From contig NZ_JAPJNQ010000053.1 in NCBI RefSeq assembly GCF_030826625.1, forward strand, positions 1 through 16,215: DNA of 16,215 bases. The letters are read 5' to 3'. The DNA is from Corynebacterium sp. Its GTDB lineage: Bacteria > Actinomycetota > Actinomycetes > Mycobacteriales > Mycobacteriaceae. Position numbers and translations under genes: made by a program. This document shows, piece after piece, positions 8,553-16,021 of this stretch (position 1 is the first letter of the stretch; the number at the start of each line of letters is the position of its first letter). Under the pieces are notes generated by a model. That model saw nothing but the letters and a program-made list of their open reading frames with translations. It was not told the DNA's origin and searched no databases.

Positions 8553-9482
8553 CTAGGCGATGGTTTCTAGCTCTGCGGCTTCGCGCTCTGCTGCCTTGCG
8601 TGCGGCGCGCTTTTTCCATTCGCGATAAGCAACGATTGCGAGCACCACCAGGATGATGAACAGATCAAGATACATCCACCAGCTCAGGTGTGGCATCCAC
8701 GATGTGCGGGTTTCTTGGGTTTCATCCATTGGCACGCGTTCGGCGTTGACCAGCAGCCGGTCTGTGTTAATTCCGTACGGGGTGCAGGTCACCAGCGTCA
8801 GTTTGTCTTTGTCGTGTTCGTAGGTCACGGCCTCATAGTCATCCGGCCCGACGACTTCGCGTGCGTTGACCTGGTAGCGCAGCTTTTCGCCCATGATGTC
8901 GATGTAGACGTCGGCGCCGTCTTTGATACGCGGCAGGTTGTCGAACATGGTGGCGTTGACCATGCCCGTGTGTGCGGAGATCACCGAGTTCGTGCCCAGG
9001 CCACCGACGGGCAGCGAACTACCGAACATGTGTCCGGCGCCTTCGTAGAGCACGTGGTCTGCGGTTGTGTGATAAACCGGCAGGTCGACGTCGATCGACG
9101 GGATGGTGATGCGCGCGATCACGCCGTTAGTTTCGGGGGCGTTGAGCGTCGACATGTAATCGTCGAAGCCCGGCACGCCTTCTTCTGGTGGCATGGCGTG
9201 GTGGCCTTGGCGCGCTAGGCGTTCGTTGTATTCGCGGGCTTCTTCGAGGTACTTGGCGACGCGCTCGCTTGGCTGAATCTTTTCGATGTTATCGGAGTAG
9301 CTGCGTGCTTGCGCGTCGAGCTGATAGTCGTTGTAGATGGTCGCAAATATTGGGTACAGCAGCACCGCGATACCAAGGATGAGGTAGATGGCACTGTTGG
9401 ATTTCTTACGCTTCGCGTGTCGCGCACTCTGCTGCTGGCGTGGCTGCCCACCGCTTGAGGGCTGCTGTGCAAGGAGCGTCAT
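8553..9482 (-). CDS. class C (pilus) sortase without a recognisable DPW lid
   Basis: Second pilus-type sortase, 309 aa. It has a basic, Gln-rich cytoplasmic start, a membrane anchor (about 31-50), catalytic His171 in SAHTGM, Cys233 in TLVTCTPYG, Arg242 in NTDRLLV, and a C-terminal hydrophobic helix (about 268-286) with a charged tail. The region where class C enzymes carry the active-site lid (about 93-118) contains GVPGFDDY instead of a DP(W/F/Y) motif, unlike its neighbour. The ATG directly abuts the stop of the large LPXTG protein gene (TAAATG), with AGAGGA upstream as ribosome binding site, so translation is probably coupled. Probable roles are incorporation of the tip subunit or polymerisation of the major pilin; sequence alone does not separate these. 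Confidence 0.92.
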   Translation of the reverse strand: MTLLAQQPSSGGQPRQQQSARHAKRKKSNSAIYLILGIAVLLYPIFATIYNDYQLDAQARSYSDNIEKIQPSERVAKYLEEAREYNERLARQGHHAMPPEEGVPGFDDYMSTLNAPETNGVIARITIPSIDVDLPVYHTTADHVLYEGAGHMFGSSLPVGGLGTNSVISAHTGMVNATMFDNLPRIKDGADVYIDIMGEKLRYQVNAREVVGPDDYEAVTYEHDKDKLTLVTCTPYGINTDRLLVNAERVPMDETQETRTSWMPHLSWWMYLDLFIILVVLAIVAYREWKKRAARKAAEREAAELETIA

Positions 9483-12400
9483 TTAGTTTTCCTCTTTATC
9501 ATCACGAAGGTACCGCCACAATCCGTACAGCAATGCTAACAGGCCAAGGCCCAAAATCCAGACCATGGTTTGCACACCGGTGTTTGGCAGCATCTGGTCG
9601 ATGAGTTGGGAGAGCTTGGTTGCACCGTAGCTAGATTGTTCCGTTTTCGGCTCTTGTCCATCTGCCGTGGCAGTGACTGTGAACGCGTCTCCGTCATAGC
9701 TGTAGCCGTCGCCTGCATCTGCCGGGATGTGTACTGCCAGTTGGCATGTTAGCTCTGTCTCTGCGGGAATGGCCTCGGTTTCACGGAGGTTACCAATGTT
9801 TGCATCGTCCGCGCGCGCGAAGCAGTGCCTGATGGCAGCAAGGTTGCCGTCTCCTGGGATGGTGAATTCCTCCCCTCCGGTTACCGCGAAGTTTTCGATC
9901 GTCCCGCCCACTGTTACTCGGTAGCCAGCAAGGGATGCATCAGTAAGCGAAAGATTGTCTCCAGCTGGTAACGGGAAATCAGCGTCGTTGCGCACCTTCA
10001 GGGTCATTGGCATCACCGTGGCATCATGCGGAAGCAAAGCGTTACGTCCAATATTGAATGGTTCCCGACCTTCAATGAGCTTGTCGACGGTGAACTTTAA
10101 TTCCCGAGGACGGTAGTCGGATACCAGGCGCAGTTGATGGCTGTTTTGTCCTTCCGGAAGGTTTCCTGGAAGTTTGAAGAGGAATGCCAACGGCGCAGTG
10201 TCAGTATTATCAATGGTTTGCATACCTGCCGGCACTTCTTCGCCGTTTAGATATAGCTTGCGATCAATCGGGCGCGGGCCGTCTGCTGATTCTTCGATCT
10301 CGAGCTTGCATTGGCGTTGCGTGGGCATCGCGTGGAAGTTTTGTTGTTTATCCAATGCAATTGAGTTTCCGTTTCGGCGTACCTGTGCCCCCGAGTGAGC
10401 ATCTGGAACTGGGTTTTTATCCTGATCAACAATCGAGACGTGATCACAGGTCAGATGGGAGGTAATCTGCTTTGTCTGAGCGGAGCCCAAAATAGCTTCC
10501 GGATTATTTTCCGGAATAAACTCGTAGTCCATCGTCACGGGGGCACGATCTGCCTGGTAGTTGTTCTCCAAGGCAATCGCGTAAGTAACCGGCAAGCCGC
10601 CCCTACTATGTTGCACATTCCCGTGGGAAGGAACCTCACTCTTCCGGTTCACGTAAAAATTTAGGGTTTCGAATTCGCCCGGCCCAATTTTCGGCATTTT
10701 TCCACGGAACTCATCTGCGGCGTTACCTGGTCGAGCGTTCGGGTGGGGTTTAATCGAGATATTGATGTCTTGTTCTAAGCCATCCTGGGCACTGTCATCT
10801 TCGAAAATTCCACAGCGCAACCGCTCGGGAACGGTAGCGATAACGAGTTGGCCATCGACTGGAACGTCTATTACGTTACGCAGCACAAGGTCTTCTTGAT
10901 TCTCTGGGCCTTGTGCGAGGAAATAGTCTGGGTAGGCCGCGCGTAAATCGTCATTGCTAAACGTCGTGGAGTTTGCGTTATAGCTGCCGGTGCTGCGACG
11001 GTCGACTGTACACTGGTACCCAATTTTTGCCGTTGGGGCTTCGCCTCCGGGATGATAATCACTCGCTGCGGCAAAAGTTTTGCTCAGGTGCAATTCGGCT
11101 AGCTCGAATCGCGGGATCCATTCAACCTCGCAGTAGGTACCGCCCATGTTTCGATTGCCTGCAGCAATGCGCACTTCGCTCATACCTGTAGCTGGGTCAT
11201 TGAACATTTCGATCCCGTATTTTTCTAGCACATTGGAATCGAAATAGTTTTTGTGGCCGTTGACGTCCTGGTGATTATAGTTTGATGATTCCGCTTGCCC
11301 ATCGGGCCTAAAACGTTCTAGCTTCACAGGCTCGCGGAACGAAAATCCTGTCGCCCCATCTACCCCGTCGATGCTGACGCCTGGTACGCGGCACGTCCAT
11401 TCGGGACGATACCGGTACAGGGCTTTTGCCTGGTCGCCTACGACTGCCCGAGAGGTAAATAATAGATCCGCATCTGGTTCAATCGCGTGATCACGGGGCA
11501 CCGCATTGAAGCGGTGCACTTTGTGCGCATGCGGAACGAGCCCATAAGAACCATGTTTAAAGGACACCGGTTTGCTATTAACGGTGGCTGTCAGATCAAA
11601 TTCAGTACGTTGGCCTGTATAGCGTGATTCAAGCTCGGTGAGTTCGGGGCGCTCGCCGACTTTCGGGTGTACATCACCTCCAACACGGTCCACCACAATT
11701 GCGAAAGCTACAGCCTGCCTCGGGTTTCCTCCGGTACGGAGATCAACCTGTAAATTGAAGTTTTTGGGGTTCTTCATTGTGACAGCAAAGGATCCACCGT
11801 CGTTGTTTTGCGGCTCACAGCGGAAACTTGTTCCAGCATCCGAGAAGCTTCTCCTGCAGGAATTACTGTTACCTCTTCCTGATCCGCCAAATCCCATGTC
11901 TTTACCTGTTGCAATGACATCATCTGCGTCAGCAGATAAACTCCAGGATTCTGTTGGTTTGTCCGAGGTTTCCGCATCAGCAAATGCAAGACTGAAATTG
12001 TTTACTTGCCCACCATTGCCGTTTTTTTCGACGAGTCGGATATTTGAGAGATTAATGATGGTGTTTTGCGCACCTCGATTGCCTCGGCGAACAAAGTTTT
12101 TCTCGTATTGGATGACAGGCGCGGGATCGTTCAAAGAATTCGGAGGGAAAACTGAGTTGCCAAATGCTGCCCTGTTCCAGGTTATGTGTGAGGTTGCGCT
12201 GCCATTAGTGTGACCTGGGGTGCCAACGAATGCGGCCGAATACTGAAGCTCATATTCGCCGATCGATATCGGTTGCCCGGAGATGAGCTTTTCTGCCGAG
12301 AGCCAGCAGTATGAGTCTTCGAGTTTGTTGGTGTTGTGTCCGGTTCCGGCGTTGCGGAATGCACAGTCACCAAAGTTAGAGTGCATAGCTGGGTTGGGTA

Positions 12401-12566
12401 CGTCTGCGCGTGCGCGTGGGGTTGCGGGTGCTCCACTGAAGATCGAAATCATTGAGGTTGCTGTAAGCATGATGCTGACAACGACGAGCGCGAGCATTGT
12501 GCGCGGCTGAGTAATCAATCCAGATTCCTTACCGATTAACCGGTGCAGGTCACGATATCGGTTCAT
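9483..12566 (-). CDS. large LPXTG-anchored surface protein, probable pilus tip adhesin
   Basis: A 1027 aa secreted protein that by size and context should be the tip subunit of the pilus. The signal peptide is unusual: about 23 residues, partly charged, precede the hydrophobic core (24-42), with likely cleavage after an ARA near residue 54. A long, Cys-containing, beta-rich extracellular part follows. Two spots resemble the lysine-starting strand of isopeptide-forming Ig-like domains (LSKTF, and TVDKLIEG nearer the C-terminus). The C-terminus has the sorting signal LPNTG (993-997), a membrane helix and a charged tail. I see no von Willebrand A domain and cannot assign the N-terminal adhesive region; similarity to CshA-like or other corynebacterial tip domains is only suspected. 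I chose the ATG at 12566. An in-frame TTG at 12647 would give 1054 aa but has no ribosome binding site and would place the hairpin at 12591-12621 inside the gene. Confidence 0.85.
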   Translation of the reverse strand: MNRYRDLHRLIGKESGLITQPRTMLALVVVSIMLTATSMISIFSGAPATPRARADVPNPAMHSNFGDCAFRNAGTGHNTNKLEDSYCWLSAEKLISGQPISIGEYELQYSAAFVGTPGHTNGSATSHITWNRAAFGNSVFPPNSLNDPAPVIQYEKNFVRRGNRGAQNTIINLSNIRLVEKNGNGGQVNNFSLAFADAETSDKPTESWSLSADADDVIATGKDMGFGGSGRGNSNSCRRSFSDAGTSFRCEPQNNDGGSFAVTMKNPKNFNLQVDLRTGGNPRQAVAFAIVVDRVGGDVHPKVGERPELTELESRYTGQRTEFDLTATVNSKPVSFKHGSYGLVPHAHKVHRFNAVPRDHAIEPDADLLFTSRAVVGDQAKALYRYRPEWTCRVPGVSIDGVDGATGFSFREPVKLERFRPDGQAESSNYNHQDVNGHKNYFDSNVLEKYGIEMFNDPATGMSEVRIAAGNRNMGGTYCEVEWIPRFELAELHLSKTFAAASDYHPGGEAPTAKIGYQCTVDRRSTGSYNANSTTFSNDDLRAAYPDYFLAQGPENQEDLVLRNVIDVPVDGQLVIATVPERLRCGIFEDDSAQDGLEQDINISIKPHPNARPGNAADEFRGKMPKIGPGEFETLNFYVNRKSEVPSHGNVQHSRGGLPVTYAIALENNYQADRAPVTMDYEFIPENNPEAILGSAQTKQITSHLTCDHVSIVDQDKNPVPDAHSGAQVRRNGNSIALDKQQNFHAMPTQRQCKLEIEESADGPRPIDRKLYLNGEEVPAGMQTIDNTDTAPLAFLFKLPGNLPEGQNSHQLRLVSDYRPRELKFTVDKLIEGREPFNIGRNALLPHDATVMPMTLKVRNDADFPLPAGDNLSLTDASLAGYRVTVGGTIENFAVTGGEEFTIPGDGNLAAIRHCFARADDANIGNLRETEAIPAETELTCQLAVHIPADAGDGYSYDGDAFTVTATADGQEPKTEQSSYGATKLSQLIDQMLPNTGVQTMVWILGLGLLALLYGLWRYLRDDKEEN

Positions 12567-12590
12567 GAACTGCGTGGGCTTCTTAGACAA

Positions 12591-12621
12591 CTGGCGGGAG
12601 ACTTCCTCAGCCTCCCGCCAG
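12591..12621 (-). terminator. intergenic hairpin between major pilin and tip gene, possible attenuator
   Basis: A perfect 10 bp inverted repeat, CTGGCGGGAG and CTCCCGCCAG (12591-12600 and 12612-12621), with an 11-base loop. It lies in the 98 bp between the pilin stop and the ATG of the tip gene. Eight of ten pairs are G-C. In the - strand transcript the stem is followed by UUGUCU rather than a long U-run, so a partial terminator or an RNA-stabilising stem is more likely than a full stop. Such an element would give much major pilin and little tip subunit. The role is inferred from position. Confidence 0.55.
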
Positions 12622-12664
12622 TTAGGTGCGGTATTTCTAACCGCCAACCGCGGTGGCCAATTGA

Positions 12665-14368
12665 CTACGCGGTGGCGCGTCCATCCTTACGGCTGGTGTA
12701 GAAACCACGTGCCAGAAGTCCCAAGCCAACCAAGAACACGAGGATGATTCCCCAAGCACCGGTGGCAGGCAAGGAACTTAAGAAGTTTTCTCGCTGGTTT
12801 TCTACTTCGAAGACCCATCGCTCTGCTTGACCTTCAGTAATTTCTTTTTTTGTCACTTTATGAACTTCTGGATTACGAATAAATCCAGCAGGCGCTTGTG
12901 TTTCGATTGCACAGTAGTCATACTCCTCATCAGGAATACCAGCGGCAGAAACTTTGATTGGAATACCATATCCTTCAAAGAACGATTGATACTGGTTGTT
13001 GTCGTCCCGCGTGGTTTCACCAGTTATCAACGTGCTTACAATGTCGTTTTCCGGGTTATCCAGCGTCTGAGTAGTTGACACGGGAGTCGGGTCGCCAAAC
13101 AGCTCTTTGTTTTCACACCGGTAGAGTTCAAACTTTGCACCCGTCAAACTCAGATTTTCTGCCTGATCCTCTGTGTATTTGCGGATCTGTAGGTTTGCAT
13201 ACGTCGTTGACGTTGGGGCGCCTGGTTCCTCCGGATCCTGTGCCGGGCTGTTCGTTGTAATCTCTGGTCGATTTGGATATTTAACCCGTGCAGTATTGGT
13301 GATCGGGGCGCCGTTTTCAGGCAGCGACACCACCGTAGCCTTAAAATTCACGTGGACTTGCAAATTTGGGTTATTCTCGCGTGCAGCTTCTAGCTTGCGC
13401 AACCCCTGCTCTGTAAATTCAACGGTCAACGTGTTGTTAGCTGTGCCTAGACTATAGTCTCCCTGTGCGCCCCGAGTTAGCTCAGTACCCGCCGAGGTAG
13501 AGACAACCGGACCGTCCTCATCAGTCGTCACCAGACGAAGGTTATCAACAAGCTCATCGGTGATCTTCAACTCTGACAATCTACCGGCTGGAACAGGTGC
13601 ATTAATGGTGTAAGGCAGGTTGCCACCCAAGGTTACTCCCTGCGCATCCACCTGCTTGTTCGGTGCGAGTTTCTGATTCTTCGGATGGACAGTTCGAGTG
13701 TAAATCCATTTACCAGATGCTCCATCCGAGTACGGCAAGCTCACCAGGAATGGTGCAGAATTCGAGAAACCAGCTCGTGGCTGCTCAGTGACAAGATAGA
13801 CGCCTATTGGCAGATTGGCAAATTCGACTTGCCCCTTTTTATTGCCTTCTTCTGGAGTAGTTTTAGACTGCTCTGAACCTGCAACCTTGACACCCTCGGC
13901 GTCGCTAATTAAAGAATTACTCTTAGCGAGATCGTTTAGCTTCTTCCAGCCATCCAACTTGGTTAAATCAAAGTTCAACCGTTGAATAGTAAACGTCGTC
14001 CCGCCAAGCGGCTCACTGGATTCACCTCCAATGCTAGGACCGGTATGTGTCTCACCTTTAGCGTTTCGTTCCGGGTCACCCAAGATTTTATTGATCGTCA
14101 GAGTACCAGTCTGCCCTTCGCGAAGGAGATCTACCTCGTTTGCAGTCGGTAAGGCGTTTTCACCTTGACCTGGCAGACGAGGCGCACCAACAGGTCGCGC
14201 GGAGTCGTCTTGGGCTGGCACGTTCTCAACAGGCTGTCCTTGCCCAATTTGATCATCTGCACCCTGTGCAAACGAAGTCGGCACAGAAATTACGGTTCCA
14301 CCAAGAGCAATAGTGCCAGCAGCACACAGTGCGATTACACGAGACTTAAAAGACGCCATGATGTCCAT
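12665..14368 (-). CDS. SpaA-type major pilin (LPXTG)
   Basis: Shaft-forming pilin of 567 aa, exported by Sec and polymerised by class C sortase. Seen in order: signal peptide (about 1-35, ending in SFAQG); a first Ig-like domain with a candidate isopeptide lysine in LTINKIL (Lys94) and glutamate in YLVTEQPRAGF (Glu195); a pilin motif WIYTRTVHPKN with Lys230 as the predicted linkage residue; a middle domain (about 240-370); a C-terminal CNA-B-like domain with E-box YCAIETQAPAGF (Glu489) and two cysteines (418, 486) placed like the disulfide of C. diphtheriae SpaA; then LPATG (533-537), membrane helix and basic tail. GC is lower than in the sortase genes (27 of 60 in 13861-13920). An in-frame ATG three codons downstream (14359) is an equally possible start; neither has a strong ribosome binding site. 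It is preceded by a 181 bp gap likely to hold its promoter. Confidence 0.93.
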   Translation of the reverse strand: MDIMASFKSRVIALCAAGTIALGGTVISVPTSFAQGADDQIGQGQPVENVPAQDDSARPVGAPRLPGQGENALPTANEVDLLREGQTGTLTINKILGDPERNAKGETHTGPSIGGESSEPLGGTTFTIQRLNFDLTKLDGWKKLNDLAKSNSLISDAEGVKVAGSEQSKTTPEEGNKKGQVEFANLPIGVYLVTEQPRAGFSNSAPFLVSLPYSDGASGKWIYTRTVHPKNQKLAPNKQVDAQGVTLGGNLPYTINAPVPAGRLSELKITDELVDNLRLVTTDEDGPVVSTSAGTELTRGAQGDYSLGTANNTLTVEFTEQGLRKLEAARENNPNLQVHVNFKATVVSLPENGAPITNTARVKYPNRPEITTNSPAQDPEEPGAPTSTTYANLQIRKYTEDQAENLSLTGAKFELYRCENKELFGDPTPVSTTQTLDNPENDIVSTLITGETTRDDNNQYQSFFEGYGIPIKVSAAGIPDEEYDYCAIETQAPAGFIRNPEVHKVTKKEITEGQAERWVFEVENQRENFLSSLPATGAWGIILVFLVGLGLLARGFYTSRKDGRATA

Positions 14369-14549
14369 TCCATTGAAGACGATTGATCCGGAAGCTGAGC
14401 TTTTGCAGTATTTTTGAGGTAGAAACAGGGTCTTTTACTGCAAAATACAGACAACTCTAAGAAAAATTAGCAGACCGTACTCAATTAAGAAAGCCCGAGT
14501 TCACCCCTAAGATTAACGCCACAAATGGTTTAGACACTGCTCACAGCAT
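14369..14549 (-). promoter_or_regulatory. upstream region of the pilin operon, promoter not resolved
   Basis: This 181 bp AT-rich gap is the longest intergenic stretch on the - strand and is the natural place for the pilin promoter. A TTGAGT (- strand) followed 17 bases later by CTTAGA is a weak -35/-10 candidate, with other AT-rich hexamers nearby. Downstream of it lies a 10 bp inverted repeat at 14401-14445. No clear intrinsic terminator for the upstream small membrane protein gene is visible. Confidence 0.35.
14401..14445. repeat. 10 bp inverted repeat upstream of the major pilin
   Basis: TTTTGCAGTA at 14401-14410 is repeated exactly as its reverse complement TACTGCAAAA at 14436-14445, separated by 25 bases, 33-77 bases before the pilin start codon. 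The arms could be paired operator half-sites for a DNA-binding regulator, or could form a hairpin in the 5' leader. The long spacer makes the operator reading slightly more likely. No protein is known to me for this site. Confidence 0.5.
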
Positions 14550-14702
14550 CTACACCGCTACATCCGAATACGGCATCAACTCAGCCACATACGGAAACAC
14601 CACTTCCATTAGCAGGAAGAACACCCCCACTGCCAGCAAAACCGCCAACACTGACTTCACCAACACCCCACCCGGCAACAAGTTCCACAATCCGCGATAC
14701 AT
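14550..14702 (-). CDS. 50-residue single-pass membrane protein next to the class E sortase
   Basis: A short gene with a very good ribosome binding site (GGAGGT, six bases between its GGAGG core and the ATG). The product begins MYRGLWNLLPGG, has one hydrophobic helix (about 13-39) and ends ELMPYSDVAV. This pattern (MYR-x-(L/I)W-x2-LPG, one membrane helix, then FP-x-V and a short MP-x3-DV tail) is one I recall for small proteins beside class E sortases in actinobacteria, so it is probably conserved rather than chance. The gene lies 81 bp after the sortase stop and precedes the pilin by 181 bp. Function is unknown; a partner or stabiliser of the sortase is possible. Confidence 0.72.
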   Translation of the reverse strand: MYRGLWNLLPGGVLVKSVLAVLLAVGVFFLLMEVVFPYVAELMPYSDVAV

Positions 14703-14707
14703 ACCTC

Positions 14708-14713
14708 ACCTCC
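14708..14713 (-). promoter_or_regulatory. ribosome binding site of the 50-residue membrane protein
   Basis: GGAGGT on the - strand, a near-perfect anti-16S match at proper distance from the ATG at 14702. It is the main reason for calling this very short gene. Confidence 0.65.
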
Positions 14714-14783
14714 TTATCTTTCTACGCCGTTCATCCTATTAGCTCGGCCCGCCCAGGCAGCCTTATCAGCCATGTCCCAGCAT

Positions 14784-15578
14784 CTAAACAGCCTCATCCA
14801 GCGCCGCCGGGCGCTGCCCACTCACCTTGTCCAGGGCTTCAACCTCCATCGCGTGCACAATCATGCGGTGGCTATTCGAAAACCATGGGTGGCACGTCGT
14901 CAACGTCACCATCGATTCACTCGCCACCGGTGCACCTTCCTGGCTCAGGTCGACGCCAGGGATCGGCGCAATCACCCCAACATCGCCCGGGTGCGTGATA
15001 TGCCGCCCGGCAATGCCAGAATACTCACCAGCAAGCTTGGCGCGTTGCTCCTCATGAAAACATTCAGCCCCTACCGGCACCTCTCCCCCATGCACGCCGT
15101 CCAGGGGCAACACGCGATAGGTGATCCACTGCGTAGCAGTCTCGACGACGATGGCATCACACGCATGCAAGTCTTCCAGGTGCACAAAAGGCGCCCCCTG
15201 CCCGATGCGGTGCCCAGCAATCGCAAAATTGCCGATCTCGCCCGGCCCCTGCGTATCCACATAATGCCCCGGCCCAGCAGCCAAGACGTCCTGCGAAGTC
15301 CCCGCCAACACCGCATAATCATAATCGGCACCCAGCCGCGGAATGTAGATCCGACTAAACGCTTGCCCGTTATCCGGTTCAGCAACACCGTCGTCCGGCA
15401 CGCCACCACCGGTCTCCTGCCAGCGCTGCTCCATGCGCTCATTCGCTTGCGCCTGCAGCCGCCCTGACTTCACATTCGTCCAGAACGCTTCATAAAACAC
15501 GAACAATACGATGAGCAGCCCGGCGGTCAGCAGGATCTCACCCAACAACCGCCGGAAACTAAACGGCTCAGATTTCAC
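14784..15578 (-). CDS. class E sortase (housekeeping type)
   Basis: Membrane-anchored cysteine transpeptidase that would attach LPXTG or LAXTG proteins, including finished pili, to the peptidoglycan. The 264 aa product has a short cytoplasmic start, a membrane anchor (about 11-30), and the catalytic residues His123 in AGHRIGQGAPF, Cys229 in TLTTCHPWFS and Arg238 in SHRMIVHA. The TLTTCHP and AGHR signatures and the absence of a C-terminal membrane helix set it apart from the two class C enzymes of the cluster. The start is GTG with GGAGAG four bases upstream. It follows the truncated LPXTG gene by 28 bp and is followed by the small membrane protein gene. In C. diphtheriae the housekeeping sortase SrtF lies away from the pilus clusters, so finding one beside pilin genes is notable. 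It may serve this pilus or the whole cell. Confidence 0.9.
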   Translation of the reverse strand: MKSEPFSFRRLLGEILLTAGLLIVLFVFYEAFWTNVKSGRLQAQANERMEQRWQETGGGVPDDGVAEPDNGQAFSRIYIPRLGADYDYAVLAGTSQDVLAAGPGHYVDTQGPGEIGNFAIAGHRIGQGAPFVHLEDLHACDAIVVETATQWITYRVLPLDGVHGGEVPVGAECFHEEQRAKLAGEYSGIAGRHITHPGDVGVIAPIPGVDLSQEGAPVASESMVTLTTCHPWFSNSHRMIVHAMEVEALDKVSGQRPAALDEAV

Positions 15579-15606
15579 GTGCTCTCCAATGCCTTATGCA
15601 TGAACT

Positions 15607-15990
15607 TTATGCTTGTCGACGCCGCTGCGCAGCATAGCCACCAACTGCCAACAAGAATAGACCACCGACCACAAATCCCCATACACCACGGCCGCCGGTA
15701 AGCGGCATCTCGCCACGAGTAATGTTGCCAATGTCCATAATCGCACGACCATCTTCGACGCGAGCACTCAGCACAAAGGGAGCTTCAGCCGACGAAGGAA
15801 CATTGATGCCAAAGCCGTCGTTGCTTCCTTCGCGATAGGTAAGTTCAAACCGGATTGGCCCGGCAAGCAAAGAATAGCCTTGCGTATCACCCTGCACCTG
15901 CAGTGTAGGACTTGCAATTTGTGGGGTTCGTTCTACTACAAGGTAGTAGACGACAGGAGACAACATCGCAGTTTCTGCTTGATCACTACC
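15607..15990 (-). pseudogene. 5'-truncated LPXTG protein, probable minor/basal pilin remnant
   Basis: An open frame whose C-terminus is a clear sorting signal: MPLTG, a hydrophobic stretch (GVWGFVVGGLFLLAVGGY) and the basic tail QRRRQA. The part before it is a beta-rich, Ig-like-looking segment (for example YSLLAGPIRFELTY). There is no signal peptide: the first ATG (15966) begins MLSPVVYYLVV, has no ribosome binding site, and the frame runs upstream without a break through SDQAETA to a TGA at 15991-15993. An IS3-family end begins within about 30 bases of that point. The gene is therefore best read as the 3' remnant of a small surface protein cut by the IS. Position upstream of sortases and the size of the remaining domain suggest a SpaB-like anchor pilin. 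An alternative is an intact, non-secreted 119 aa product, which I consider unlikely. Confidence 0.7.
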
Positions 15991-16021
15991 TCACACGCGC
16001 TGGGCCTGACCCCCAAATTAG

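Noticed and set aside
12567..12647. Upstream TTG start for the tip protein, adding 27 residues
   Set aside because: No ribosome binding site precedes the TTG, the extra residues are not signal-like, and they would encode the perfect hairpin. Kept as an alternative only.
14772..15467. Open frame on the + strand (231 codons) opposite the class E sortase
   Set aside because: The product is rich in His, Arg and Pro without a domain, and the opposite strand encodes a full catalytic triad.
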